Source: Pseudoduganella lutea (GTDB lineage: Bacteria > Pseudomonadota > Gammaproteobacteria > Burkholderiales > Burkholderiaceae_D). From it: a stretch of 64,000 nt of DNA. Below the pieces are notes generated by a model. The model ran no database searches. It was not told the origin of the DNA and worked only from the letters and a program-made list of their open reading frames with translations. Made by a program: the position numbers and the translations under genes. The stretch lies in assembly GCF_004209755.1 (NCBI RefSeq), contig NZ_CP035913.1, positions 2,852,001 to 2,916,000 on the forward strand, read 5' to 3'. Position 1 is the stretch's first letter. Each line of letters opens with the position of its first letter. Positions 17,169 through 26,161 of the stretch are shown here, in pieces.

Positions 17169-17248
17169 GACATGGTCTCCTTGCATGTGGCGCTGTCGCA
17201 TGCGCCGGGCGGGTTCTTCCTCTGCATCGTCGCTCCCAGAAAAAAATG

Positions 17249-18508
17249 TCAGCCAGAACGCCGGACCACGTGCCACAGGTCGCGCAGGAACGGCAGCGGA
17301 TCCGACCAGGTGAACAGGTAATAACGCGTGGACGGGCGTAAAAAGTCGGCTAGATAACCGGCCAGCTCGCCGGCGCGCGAAAACGTCAGATTGCGGTCCG
17401 CCACCGCGCCGGGCCGTAACAACAGGCGCGCAAGGCGCTTTGTTTCCGGAATCATGAAACGGCAGCGCACACCGGCGCGATAGCCAGGCTGCGGCTGGGA
17501 AGCGCCAATGCCGAGCAGGCTGTACGCCAGCCACGGAAAATCGGCGCCGGCATGGCAGGCCAGGGGCAGGCTACCCCAGAAGCGGCCGTTGATCTCCATC
17601 AGTGCCGCTTCGTCGCGGTCCGGGTCGTAGCGGTATTCGACCATGGCAATGCCTTCCCAGTCGAGTTCTCGCAGCAGGGCCAGTGAACGCTCCCGCAATG
17701 CCGCATGCTGTTCGAGCGACACCGACTCGCACAGCGTGGAAACGCCGCCTTCCGGTGGCCATTCGTGCAGCCGGCGATGCTGGAACACGCAATGGACCTG
17801 ACCTTCATGCATCAGGAAAAATTGCCCCAGTCCATAACCGGCGCAATACTCCTGGATCATCGGATAGCGGCCAACCGGCTCGAACTGCCGCAGGTAATCC
17901 AGCAGTTCCTTGCCGTCATGGCAGTAGCGGGTCTTGTCCAGTGCCAGGCCAGCGCGGCGCAGCAGGATGCCCGCCTCGTTCGGCTCAGCCCATTTCAACA
18001 CCACGGGATACCGCAGCGTCGGCGCCACGGCTTCGGCCTCCGCCAAAGTCACCGGCTGCACCGTGCGTGGCACCGGAACACCTGCCCTGCCAGCGGCAGC
18101 GTAAGTCTGTTGCTTGTCCAGCACCGTATCCATCCGGCGCGTATCGGGAAACATCAGCCGGTAGCCGGACAGCCGATCGCGGTGACGGTTCAGCAACGCT
18201 ATATCGCCTTCGGAAATCGCGAACAGGCATGCCGGGCCAATGCGTGCCGCCAGTTGTTCCAGCTGGTCGAGCGTGCCAGGAGCATCTTCGGCACGCAGCA
18301 TGCCTTGTCGCAGATAGCGTGACGACAAGCCGGGCGCCGCGGTACTGCGGGCGATACCATAGACGGACACACCGCGCCGCCCCAGGCTGCGCACGATCGA
18401 CAAGCCGATCGGCGTGTCGATGCCCAGCACCACGGCCGGCAGCAATCGTTGCGCCGGTGCCGCGTCTTCGATGGGCGCCGTCTCCTGGACGCTCAGTGGC
18501 GCGTTCAT
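17249..18508 (-). CDS. ATP-grasp domain protein
   Basis: This 419-residue protein has the ATP-grasp layout. An N-terminal pre-ATP domain (VVLGIDTPIGLSIVRSL) comes first. A central ATP-binding region follows, with RYPVVLKWAEPNEAG, and then the metal-binding stretch ALMEINGRFWGSLPLA. Such enzymes join a carboxylate to an amine or thiol through an acyl phosphate. The N-terminal dinucleotide-like fold is close to carbamoyl-phosphate-synthase-like relatives found in EPS clusters. The ATG overlaps the stop of the acyltransferase gene (ATGA). A likely role is attaching an amino acid or similar group to a sugar or lipid; the substrate is unknown. Confidence 0.8.
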   Translation of the reverse strand: MNAPLSVQETAPIEDAAPAQRLLPAVVLGIDTPIGLSIVRSLGRRGVSVYGIARSTAAPGLSSRYLRQGMLRAEDAPGTLDQLEQLAARIGPACLFAISEGDIALLNRHRDRLSGYRLMFPDTRRMDTVLDKQQTYAAAGRAGVPVPRTVQPVTLAEAEAVAPTLRYPVVLKWAEPNEAGILLRRAGLALDKTRYCHDGKELLDYLRQFEPVGRYPMIQEYCAGYGLGQFFLMHEGQVHCVFQHRRLHEWPPEGGVSTLCESVSLEQHAALRERSLALLRELDWEGIAMVEYRYDPDRDEAALMEINGRFWGSLPLACHAGADFPWLAYSLLGIGASQPQPGYRAGVRCRFMIPETKRLARLLLRPGAVADRNLTFSRAGELAGYLADFLRPSTRYYLFTWSDPLPFLRDLWHVVRRSG

Positions 18509-19614
18509 CTCACGCCCTTTGCCGCCAGCCACCGTACTCCTTGCAGCGACTGCAGCCGCGCGAGCAGCCACGCACGCAGCAGGTGCCTGCGCCCTTCCGT
18601 GACCGACCCGACCAGCCAGACGGTGACGAGGATGGCACCCAGGACTTCGATGAAATACAGTGGGCCGCGCGGATCGCCATCGATCAACGCGCCGAAGAAC
18701 AGCAGCAGCGGCTGATGCATCAAATAGAGCGAGAACGTGTAGCCGGCCAGCCAGCGGATCGGCCGCTCCAGTGGCAGCAGCACGCGACCCAGCACGGGCG
18801 CGATGGCGCGGGCACCGACGAAATTCGCCGCCACGATCAGGCCCAGCAGGTAATCGGTGAGCGCAAAGCGGGAAAACGTCAACTGGTGATGCAGCGCCTC
18901 ACCCACCAGGTTGCGCATCCACGCGCTGCCAAGGTCCGTCAGCCGATAATGCTGGAACAGGCCAAAGGCCACGAGCGAGCCGATGAACAGCGCCAGCCCG
19001 GTTGCAAAGGACGTGCGCTGCAGCAGCTGCCAGCGGTGCAGCACCACGCCCATTGCCCACACGGGCGCCAGCAGCAGGATCTTCGGGCCAACCACCAGTG
19101 CACAGCCGGCCAGCAGCAGGATGCGCGTGCGCCCGGCGGTGAACACGCACACCGCGAACATGATGTAGTACCACATCTCGTAGCACAGCGACCAGTAGGG
19201 CGTATTTGAAAACGACATGATGGAGATCGTCCATATCTCGTTCAGCCATGCCAGGCTGGTGGCGATACGCACCGGCGCCAGGCCATGCGTGGTCCAGCCC
19301 TCATAAATATCCGGACGGAGCGCCGCGCCAGCGAGATCCAGCAACGGCGTCACCAGCACCACCGGGATCGCCAGCGAATAAAAGCGTGAAAGGCGGCTTG
19401 CCCAGTATTCGGCCGGCGTGTTCTCGCGCCGGGCATGGATATACGAGATCACGTAGCCGGACAGCACGAAGAACACCATCACCGCCGCATGCCCGTGGTC
19501 GGACAGCGGCAGGATGTCGGTGCTGAGCCAGCGCATGTTCATGTGATAGAACACGACCATCAGCGCGGCCAGGAAACGTACCGCGTCCAGGTAAAGCGAG
19601 AATTCGCGGCTCAT
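18505..19614 (-). CDS. Acyltransferase 3 family membrane protein
   Basis: This 369-residue polytopic membrane protein starts MSREFSLYLDAVRFLAALMV, the classic opening of the Acyltransferase_3 family, with the conserved His in VVFYHMNMRW. About ten hydrophobic segments follow. It should O-acylate (commonly O-acetylate) sugars of the growing EPS from the cytoplasmic side. The start at 19,614 overlaps the stop of the phosphatase gene (ATGA) and fits the family N-terminus; longer versions read into that gene. Confidence 0.87.
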   Translation of the reverse strand: MSREFSLYLDAVRFLAALMVVFYHMNMRWLSTDILPLSDHGHAAVMVFFVLSGYVISYIHARRENTPAEYWASRLSRFYSLAIPVVLVTPLLDLAGAALRPDIYEGWTTHGLAPVRIATSLAWLNEIWTISIMSFSNTPYWSLCYEMWYYIMFAVCVFTAGRTRILLLAGCALVVGPKILLLAPVWAMGVVLHRWQLLQRTSFATGLALFIGSLVAFGLFQHYRLTDLGSAWMRNLVGEALHHQLTFSRFALTDYLLGLIVAANFVGARAIAPVLGRVLLPLERPIRWLAGYTFSLYLMHQPLLLFFGALIDGDPRGPLYFIEVLGAILVTVWLVGSVTEGRRHLLRAWLLARLQSLQGVRWLAAKGVR

Positions 19615-20213
19615 CGCTGCCCCCTCTTCTGCGCCGGCACGGCGCGCGCGTTTGGAACATCGTCCACCAGCCGCTCGACCGCCTGGCGCACCCGGGTGAA
19701 GCACGAGTCAAAATACGCATCGGACAGCGTGAAAGGATCGTGCAGGTGGGGCGTTGGCGGCTTGCACCAGTTGCCGAGCAGCGCGACCTGCACGTCCGTC
19801 CGCCCGCCCAGCCGGCGCGTGAGTTCGTGTACCTGCCGCACTTCCATCGCCAGCAGCAGGTCGCCCGGCTGCAATCCGAAATCTTCCCAGTCGCATGCGC
19901 GGTGCGCGTCCATCGGCATCTGCTTGCGTACGGCCGCGGCCAGCGCGGGTTCTGGCGAGGCCGCGCCGGTCGTCGTCGACAGGCCAAGCGACGCCGTGTG
20001 CAAGCCCGCGGCACGGGCCACCTGTTCGGCATAGGCGCTGCGGCAGATATTGCCCTGGCAAACGAACACCACGCGGCGCACCGCCTGCGGCTCATGCAGC
20101 TCGAACCGCCGGAGCCGGCCAGTGGCCCGTTCGGCATGCGCTAGGAGTAGCCGCACCAGGCCACGCCAGGTGCCGAAGCGGGCATTCAGGCGATCACGGG
20201 CAAAGGCGATCAT
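19611..20213 (-). CDS. Low-molecular-weight protein tyrosine phosphatase
   Basis: This 200-residue protein carries the LMW-PTP active-site loop VCQGNICRS, with Cys52 and Arg58, and the general-acid region HDPF. The first 45 residues are an extension ahead of the usual LMW-PTP start. In EPS loci such phosphatases (Wzb-like) remove phosphate from the tyrosine autokinase, and a matching kinase gene lies at the left edge of the window. The ATG overlaps the stop of the deacetylase gene by 4 bp. Confidence 0.88.
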   Translation of the reverse strand: MIAFARDRLNARFGTWRGLVRLLLAHAERATGRLRRFELHEPQAVRRVVFVCQGNICRSAYAEQVARAAGLHTASLGLSTTTGAASPEPALAAAVRKQMPMDAHRACDWEDFGLQPGDLLLAMEVRQVHELTRRLGGRTDVQVALLGNWCKPPTPHLHDPFTLSDAYFDSCFTRVRQAVERLVDDVPNARAVPAQKRGQR

Positions 20214-21244
20214 GCCGGCGCTCCCTGCCGCGACAGCGCCCAGCTGCCATAGCGGTCATACACGGCCTGTTCGGCGAGGCGGCGGATGCTTTTCCATCCG
20301 CTGCCCTGCAGCAGCAGGTTGCGTTCATCCGGCGTGGATTGCAGCGCGCTGCCCGCCTCGCCCATGCCGGTCGGGAGGAAGCGGTCGCGGTTACCATCGA
20401 GGTAGCGGCACAGGCGTGCCAGCCGGTCCTGATGCAAGGCGTTGCCACGCGCGGCAAGCATGTGATCGTCGCGCCGCTGCACGTATTCGAACGGGTGGGT
20501 CAGCAGGACGACCAGCGGGATCTGTTGCGCATGGGCCCGCTCCAGCAGCAGGCGCGTTTCGTCGAAGCTGGTGCCGGCAATGGTCAGTGTCTTCAGGTGG
20601 CGGCGGCCGCCGAGCTGCCAATCCTGGAACGTCAGCACGGGCATTTCCAGCACGCCGTGGCGGTGATGCGCACCGCTGTACAAGCGGTAACGCGGGTCGT
20701 TGCTGTCGAAGACCGCCAGGCCCACGCAGGAACTGTACGGAATGCCGCAGCGGGCCAGCGCCGCGAACAGCGTGTCGTCGTGCTGCATGTTCCCGGGCCG
20801 GAACACGGTTGGCGCCGGCACACCCCAGTCGGCAAACGTTTGCTGGCCCTGGCGCAGCAGCTGCACGGTGTCTTCCTCGGCGCGGCCGAAGAACTCATCC
20901 TGGAGCGGTTCGCGCCGGACCCGCTCGGGCCAGTCCGCGTGCTGGAAGACTGCCCAGCAAGGGTGCGTGTGCAACTGCACTTCATGGCCACCGGCGACGA
21001 TCCGGCGGGCGATGGCGCCCATCGGATCATGCTCCTGGAAATAGTACCGGTGTGCCGCCTCGACAAAGAACGTGGCGGGAATGCGGTGCCGCTCGAACTG
21101 GTCGAGCAGGAAGCCCAGGCCCTGCGAGCGGCCGCCCACCTCGCACCAGACCATCGGTTCGGCCACCGGTTGCCTGCCCGGGTTTGTAAACGCGCCACCG
21201 ATGGAAAACTCGGTGTCGATCGAGATGCAGACCCGGGTGCGCAT
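20210..21244 (-). CDS. Polysaccharide deacetylase family protein
   Basis: This 344-residue protein begins with CISIDTEFS, in which Asp10 fits the catalytic base or metal ligand of the NodB family. It continues with HEVQLHTHPC, whose histidines (92 and 94) fit the metal-binding motif. It has no signal peptide, so it would act in the cytoplasm on a lipid-linked or nucleotide-linked sugar, unlike secreted PgaB enzymes. The stop of the preceding gene lies 1 bp away and the start of the next overlaps, so it is part of a tightly coupled operon. Confidence 0.8.
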   Translation of the reverse strand: MRTRVCISIDTEFSIGGAFTNPGRQPVAEPMVWCEVGGRSQGLGFLLDQFERHRIPATFFVEAAHRYYFQEHDPMGAIARRIVAGGHEVQLHTHPCWAVFQHADWPERVRREPLQDEFFGRAEEDTVQLLRQGQQTFADWGVPAPTVFRPGNMQHDDTLFAALARCGIPYSSCVGLAVFDSNDPRYRLYSGAHHRHGVLEMPVLTFQDWQLGGRRHLKTLTIAGTSFDETRLLLERAHAQQIPLVVLLTHPFEYVQRRDDHMLAARGNALHQDRLARLCRYLDGNRDRFLPTGMGEAGSALQSTPDERNLLLQGSGWKSIRRLAEQAVYDRYGSWALSRQGAPA

Positions 21245-21245
21245 G

Positions 21246-23075
21246 TCAGGCTCCGGTGCGCTGGCGGAACCACTGTTCCAGCATCATCAGCACCCATACC
21301 ATCGTGCCGTGATAGCCCGCATGTTCGCGCAGGTGCGTGCCGGTGAGCTGGTCGATGAAGTCGCCGCGCACGATACCGCGCTTCTTCAGGTCCGTCAGGC
21401 TGTCCGACGCCAGGTCCTGCAGCGCCTTGTGCTCCTGCAGCCACACACCGAATGGCAGGCCGAAGCCGTGCTTTTGCTTGGTGATGATTTCCGGCGGCAG
21501 GAAGCCTTTCAGCGCTTCCTTGAAGAACCAGCGCAGTTGCGTGCCATTGAGCTTCTGCTGTGGCGTGAGGCCGGCGGAAAAGGCCACCATCGCGTCGTTC
21601 AGGAACGGGAACGCCACCTCCACGCCAGCCAGCTCGCAGGCCTTCATCACCTTCGGCAGGTCGTTGTCGGCCAGCGTGATCTTCAGGTCCAGCGCCAGCA
21701 TCCGGTTGATCAGGCTTTTCGCCTCGCTGGCGCCGTATGTTTGGGCCAGGCCGGCCAGCGGCTGATTCGTATCGGCACCGGCGAGGAAATCTTCGGTGAA
21801 TACCTGGCGCGCACCATAACGGCCCAGCAAATTGTAGGTTTCCAGGCGCGCCGGCATCGCCACCGAGGCCTGCTCGATGTAGCTGCGCGCCTTGCGCAGC
21901 AGTGTCACGCGGTCGCCGCCGGGGAAGTTGAAGATGGCCGGCTCCAGCAGCGCCTTGCGGAACAGCGACGGTACCTGCTCATAGCGGGCGAACACGTGCT
22001 GCTTCGCATAGCGCTCGTTGCCGCCAAAGAGCTCATCGCCGCCATCGCCGCCGAGCATGCGCGTTACCCCATCCTTGCGGGCCATGCGCGCGCAGTAGAA
22101 CGCCGGCACCGCCGACGCATTGCCGAACGGCTGGTCGCACACGGCGGCCACCTCGGGAATCGCGGCCACCACGTCATCGGGCGTGACGTAGTACTCATGG
22201 TGATGGGTGCCGAAATGGCGCGAGGCGATGCGCGCATATTCCATTTCATCGTAGCCTTGCGCGGCAAAGCCGATCGAGTAGGTCTCGGCCGGTGCGCCGC
22301 CGACATCGCACAGCATGCCGGCGATCGTCGAACTGTCGGTTCCGCCGGAAAGGAAGGCGCCGACCTTCGCACCGGCCGATGCTTCGCGCACGCCGTTCTT
22401 CAACTGGGCAAGGAATTCTTCCTTCAGGTCGTCGAACGAGCGCCTGCCATCTTCCTGGAACGCCATTTGCCAATACGGACGGGTCTCGACACGCCCTTGG
22501 CGGTAATGCAGGAAATGGCCTGGCAGCAGCCGCTGCTGGTCCTTGTACACGGTGCCGGGCGCCGGCACCATGTGGAAGTACACGTAGTTGTAGATGCCTT
22601 GCGGATCGATGTCGCGGCGCGCCAGCGGATGGCGGATCAGGGCATCGGCCGATGACGCGAACAGCAGCGCCTCGCCGGCCAGTTGCCACGTCAGCGGGTG
22701 CACGCCCAGGCGGTCGATCGCGAGGATCGCCTCGCCGGCGCGCTCGTCGAGGATGCACAGCGCAAAGGCGCCACCCAGCAGCCCGCACAGTTTTTCCGCG
22801 CCAAGATGGCGTTGCGCGGCCAGCACCGCTGCGGTGCCGCGCGTGCCAGCCTGCTGGGCCAGCGCGGGATCGCGCAGCACCGGATGGCCCCACAGCGCGA
22901 TCAGCAGGCCGTCCTGGCGGTGCACGTCGCCTGCGCCTGCCACCGCGGCCGCCGAGCGGCTGCCTTCGGCCTGGTGCACGGCACTGTCGTCGAACCGCGC
23001 CAGCGGCGCAGCCATCCTGCCGATCAGGTCACGGTCTTGCGCGCCGTGGCCGATCCATCCACAAATACCGCTCAT
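21246..23075 (-). CDS. XrtA/PEP-CTERM system amidotransferase (asparagine synthetase-like), Cys2 replaced
   Basis: This 609-residue protein has the AsnB layout: an N-terminal class II glutaminase-like domain (about 1-210) and a C-terminal synthetase domain with the ATP PP-loop LSGGTDSS. Normal family members begin MCG, with Cys2 as the nucleophile releasing ammonia from glutamine. Here the start reads MSGICGWIG, so Ser replaces Cys2 (AGC codon). Glutaminase activity is therefore doubtful; the enzyme may use free ammonia or work like beta-lactam synthetases, which also lack Cys2. No nearby start restores MCG. It belongs to the accessory gene set of exosortase-A loci. Confidence 0.88.
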   Translation of the reverse strand: MSGICGWIGHGAQDRDLIGRMAAPLARFDDSAVHQAEGSRSAAAVAGAGDVHRQDGLLIALWGHPVLRDPALAQQAGTRGTAAVLAAQRHLGAEKLCGLLGGAFALCILDERAGEAILAIDRLGVHPLTWQLAGEALLFASSADALIRHPLARRDIDPQGIYNYVYFHMVPAPGTVYKDQQRLLPGHFLHYRQGRVETRPYWQMAFQEDGRRSFDDLKEEFLAQLKNGVREASAGAKVGAFLSGGTDSSTIAGMLCDVGGAPAETYSIGFAAQGYDEMEYARIASRHFGTHHHEYYVTPDDVVAAIPEVAAVCDQPFGNASAVPAFYCARMARKDGVTRMLGGDGGDELFGGNERYAKQHVFARYEQVPSLFRKALLEPAIFNFPGGDRVTLLRKARSYIEQASVAMPARLETYNLLGRYGARQVFTEDFLAGADTNQPLAGLAQTYGASEAKSLINRMLALDLKITLADNDLPKVMKACELAGVEVAFPFLNDAMVAFSAGLTPQQKLNGTQLRWFFKEALKGFLPPEIITKQKHGFGLPFGVWLQEHKALQDLASDSLTDLKKRGIVRGDFIDQLTGTHLREHAGYHGTMVWVLMMLEQWFRQRTGA

Positions 23076-23098
23076 CGTGCACCCCTAATATGTTCAGT

Positions 23099-24334
23099 TC
23101 AGACCAGTATTTCCGGCGCCACCGGATGGCTGAGGAATCCTGCCGGGCTGGCGGACACGCCATAGGCTCCCGACTGCAGCACGGCAACCAGGTCGCCCGG
23201 TTCTCCACGCGCCAGGTCCATGCCGTCGGCCAGCACATCCAGCGGCGTGCACAGCGGCCCGACGACGGATGCCTTTTCGCGTTCGCCGCCTTGCACCCGG
23301 TTGCCGATGACGACTGGATAGTTCTTGCGGATGACCTGGCCGAAATTGCCGGAGGCGGACAGGTGGTGATGCAGACCGCCATCGGTCACCAGGTACACGC
23401 TGCCGCGCGATTCCTTGCGATCGACCACGCGGCAGACATACACACCGGCTTCACCGACCAGGTAGCGGCCCAGTTCGATGACGACCTGTGCGCCCTGCAA
23501 CTGCGGACGCACGCCTTCCATCACCGCATGCAGGTTGGCGCCCACGGCCGCCAGGTCGAGCCGTTCCTCGCCAGGGAAATACGGTATGCCAAAGCCCCCG
23601 CCGATATTCAGGATGCGTGGCGCGCGCGGTGCATCCTCTGCCAGCCGCAGCGCCAGCGCAAATGTCTTCTCGTGCGCTTCGTGCAGCGCTTGCGCCTTCA
23701 GGTTCTGCGAGCCCGAAAAGATGTGGAAGCCGTGGAAATCGAGACCCAGTTCGCCAATGCGGCGCAGCAGCGCCGGCACCCGCTCGGCATCGACGCCGAA
23801 CTGTTTCGGCCCGCCGCCCATCTTCATGCCCGACGATTTCAATTCGAAGTCGGGATTCACGCGCACGTTGACGCGCGGCGTGATGCCCAACGTGTCGCCG
23901 ATCCGCGCCGCCCGCTCCGTTTCGCCCTCGGATTCCAGGTTAAGAACGATGCCGGATGCGATCGCGCACGACAGGTCCAGGTCGCTCTTGCCCGGACCGG
24001 CAAAGCTGATGTGCAGCGGGTTCATCGGCGTGTCGAGCGCCACCCGCAGTTCGCCACCGGAGGCCACGTCGATGCCATCGACCAGCGTGGCCATGTGCTG
24101 CACCACCGCCGGCATGGGGTTCGCCTTCATCGCATAGTGCAGGTGTACGTCGGCCGGCAAGTGCCGGCGCAGCTCGGCCACGCGCGCCGTCAGGGCGCCG
24201 CGGTCATAGGCATAGAACGGGGTCTGGCCAACCCGCTGCGCCAGCCGGGGCAGTGGCACGCCGCCGACCTGCAGGCAATCGTCGACGACAGGAAATTGCA
24301 GCAACGGCGCATGCTGCGGGCGCGGCGCGTTCAT
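23099..24334 (-). CDS. XrtA-associated PLP-dependent decarboxylase
   Basis: This 411-residue fold-type III enzyme resembles diaminopimelate/ornithine decarboxylases. The PLP-binding lysine lies in HYAMKANP, and the glycine-rich phosphate loop is NIGGGFGIPY. Exosortase-A loci carry this version next to the acyl-CoA ligase. Together they are thought to make an unknown amine- or acid-derived group for EPS or a sorting target. The ATG overlaps the stop of the ligase gene (ATGA); the much longer upstream frame reads into that gene and is not used. Confidence 0.9.
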   Translation of the reverse strand: MNAPRPQHAPLLQFPVVDDCLQVGGVPLPRLAQRVGQTPFYAYDRGALTARVAELRRHLPADVHLHYAMKANPMPAVVQHMATLVDGIDVASGGELRVALDTPMNPLHISFAGPGKSDLDLSCAIASGIVLNLESEGETERAARIGDTLGITPRVNVRVNPDFELKSSGMKMGGGPKQFGVDAERVPALLRRIGELGLDFHGFHIFSGSQNLKAQALHEAHEKTFALALRLAEDAPRAPRILNIGGGFGIPYFPGEERLDLAAVGANLHAVMEGVRPQLQGAQVVIELGRYLVGEAGVYVCRVVDRKESRGSVYLVTDGGLHHHLSASGNFGQVIRKNYPVVIGNRVQGGEREKASVVGPLCTPLDVLADGMDLARGEPGDLVAVLQSGAYGVSASPAGFLSHPVAPEILV

Positions 24335-25923
24335 TGGTGCGGCTCCCCGAAGACGTTTTCGTACTGCGTGGACAACAGCTTGCGGTCGATCTTGCCGTTC
24401 GGGTTGCGCGGTAGCGCGGCATCGGCGATGACGACCTTTTGCGGCAGCATGTAGGCAGGCAGATGCGGCTTGCATGCGGCCAGCAGGTCGCCCGCCGTCA
24501 GCGCCGCGCCCTCGCGCGGGAAGGCAACGACGACGATAGCCTGCCCCAGGGCCGGATGCTTGACGCCAAGCGCAGCCGCCTCGGCGACATGCTCGCGCGC
24601 ATACACCACTTCTTCCACCTCGGTCGGGCTGACGCGGTACCCGGAAGTCTTGATCATCTCGTCGTTGCGGCTGATGAAGTACAGGAAGCCATCCTCGTCG
24701 CGCCGCACTGTGTCGCCGGACCATACGGCGAGCTCCGTGAGGGGCAGGCCATAATGCCGCGGTGCCACCGGCTTGAAACGTTCCGCGGTCTTGCTCGGAT
24801 CATTCCAGTACCCAAGCGATACCAGCGCGCCCCGATGTACCAGTTCGCCCGGCTCGTGCGGTGCGCATTCGGTGCCATCCGGCCGCAGCACCACCACCTC
24901 CGCATTCGGGATCGCCTTGCCCATCGAATCGGGGCGGCGGTCCAGTTCTTCCGGCGGCAGGTAAGTGGAGCGGAACGCTTCGGTCAGGCCGTACATGAGG
25001 AACGGCCGGGCGTTCGGCAGTGCGCGGCGCAGGGCATCCAGCGTGGGGCGCTGCATCGCGCCGCCGGAGTTGGTCAGGTAGCGCAGCGTGCACTCTGCCG
25101 GCCATGGCAGCGGCGCCAGCTGCATCCACAGCGGCGGCACGGCGGCCAGGCCCGTGATGCGTTCGGCGACGACGGCATTGAGCACGTCGCGCGGCAGCAG
25201 GTGGTTGATCAGCACGGCCGTGGCGCCCACGTGGAACGCCGTCGTCAGCTGCGACAGGCCGTAGTCGAACGACAGCGGCAGCACGGCGAGGATACGGTCT
25301 TGCGCGGTATTTTCCAGGTAGCTGGCCACGCTGTGCGCGCCTGCCACCATGTTCCGGTGCGACAGCACCACGCCCTTCGGCTTGCCGGTACTGCCGGACG
25401 TGTACAGGATCGCGGCCATGTCGCCGTCGATCGCGCGGTGCCCCGGCCGGGAGCTGGCCTCACCGCGCGCGATGGCGCCATCCCAGGACAATACTTCGAC
25501 GTCATGCACCGCAGGCAGTGTGTCGTTACCGCCTACTGCCACCACCAGCCGCAGGTCGCGGCAGGCCGGCAGCACATCCTTCAACAGCTTCAGGCGATCG
25601 ATGGTGGTGACCAGCACGCGGACGTTGCAATCGGCCAGGATGTAGGCGACCTGCTCCGGCTTGAGAAGCGGATTGACGGGCACGAACACGCCGCCCGCCG
25701 CAGCCGCACCGAACATCGCGCCCACATTCTCGACATTCTTTTCCATGTAGACAGCGACGCGCTCGCCGCGTTCAAGGCCCGATGCCAGCAGAGCTGCGGC
25801 AGTGCGGCGGATCAGGTCGGCAAGGCCGGCGTAATCGAGGCGGCGGGTACCGTGGACGAGGGCTTCGGCACCGGGTGTCCGGCCGGCCGAGCGGAAGATG
25901 AAGTCGTGGATCAAGTCGCTCAT
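24331..25923 (-). CDS. Acyl-CoA ligase (AMP-forming), exosortase A system-associated
   Basis: This 530-residue ANL-family enzyme has the P-loop-like motif ILYTSGSTGKPKG, the A5-type stretch LMYGLTEAFRSTY, and a C-terminal lysine region, NPNGKIDRKLL. It activates a carboxylic acid as acyl-AMP and loads it on CoA or on an ACP; a free-standing ACP gene lies at 28,533. It heads a leftward operon running to prsT and is divergent from a DegT-like aminotransferase gene across 238 bp of AT-rich DNA. It is the ligase 1 of exosortase-A accessory sets. Confidence 0.9.
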   Translation of the reverse strand: MSDLIHDFIFRSAGRTPGAEALVHGTRRLDYAGLADLIRRTAAALLASGLERGERVAVYMEKNVENVGAMFGAAAAGGVFVPVNPLLKPEQVAYILADCNVRVLVTTIDRLKLLKDVLPACRDLRLVVAVGGNDTLPAVHDVEVLSWDGAIARGEASSRPGHRAIDGDMAAILYTSGSTGKPKGVVLSHRNMVAGAHSVASYLENTAQDRILAVLPLSFDYGLSQLTTAFHVGATAVLINHLLPRDVLNAVVAERITGLAAVPPLWMQLAPLPWPAECTLRYLTNSGGAMQRPTLDALRRALPNARPFLMYGLTEAFRSTYLPPEELDRRPDSMGKAIPNAEVVVLRPDGTECAPHEPGELVHRGALVSLGYWNDPSKTAERFKPVAPRHYGLPLTELAVWSGDTVRRDEDGFLYFISRNDEMIKTSGYRVSPTEVEEVVYAREHVAEAAALGVKHPALGQAIVVVAFPREGAALTAGDLLAACKPHLPAYMLPQKVVIADAALPRNPNGKIDRKLLSTQYENVFGEPHQ

Positions 25924-26161
25924 ATCATGTCCTGCAAAGGGCTGGGCCGAAATGTAACTATTTTGTAACCATACGGAAACCTAGGCGGGAATATTAACAT
26001 TTTACAATCACTTCCTTCCTGTTTTTTGGCAATATTTGACCGAAATTTTCCTCATGCATTGTTCCGAAAACAACAATTAACATAAATTTTTAGCAATCTT
26101 TTGATGTATGATGTGAAACGCCGTTAGTTTTGTTCTGGAAATTGGCTCAACCGAGACGACC

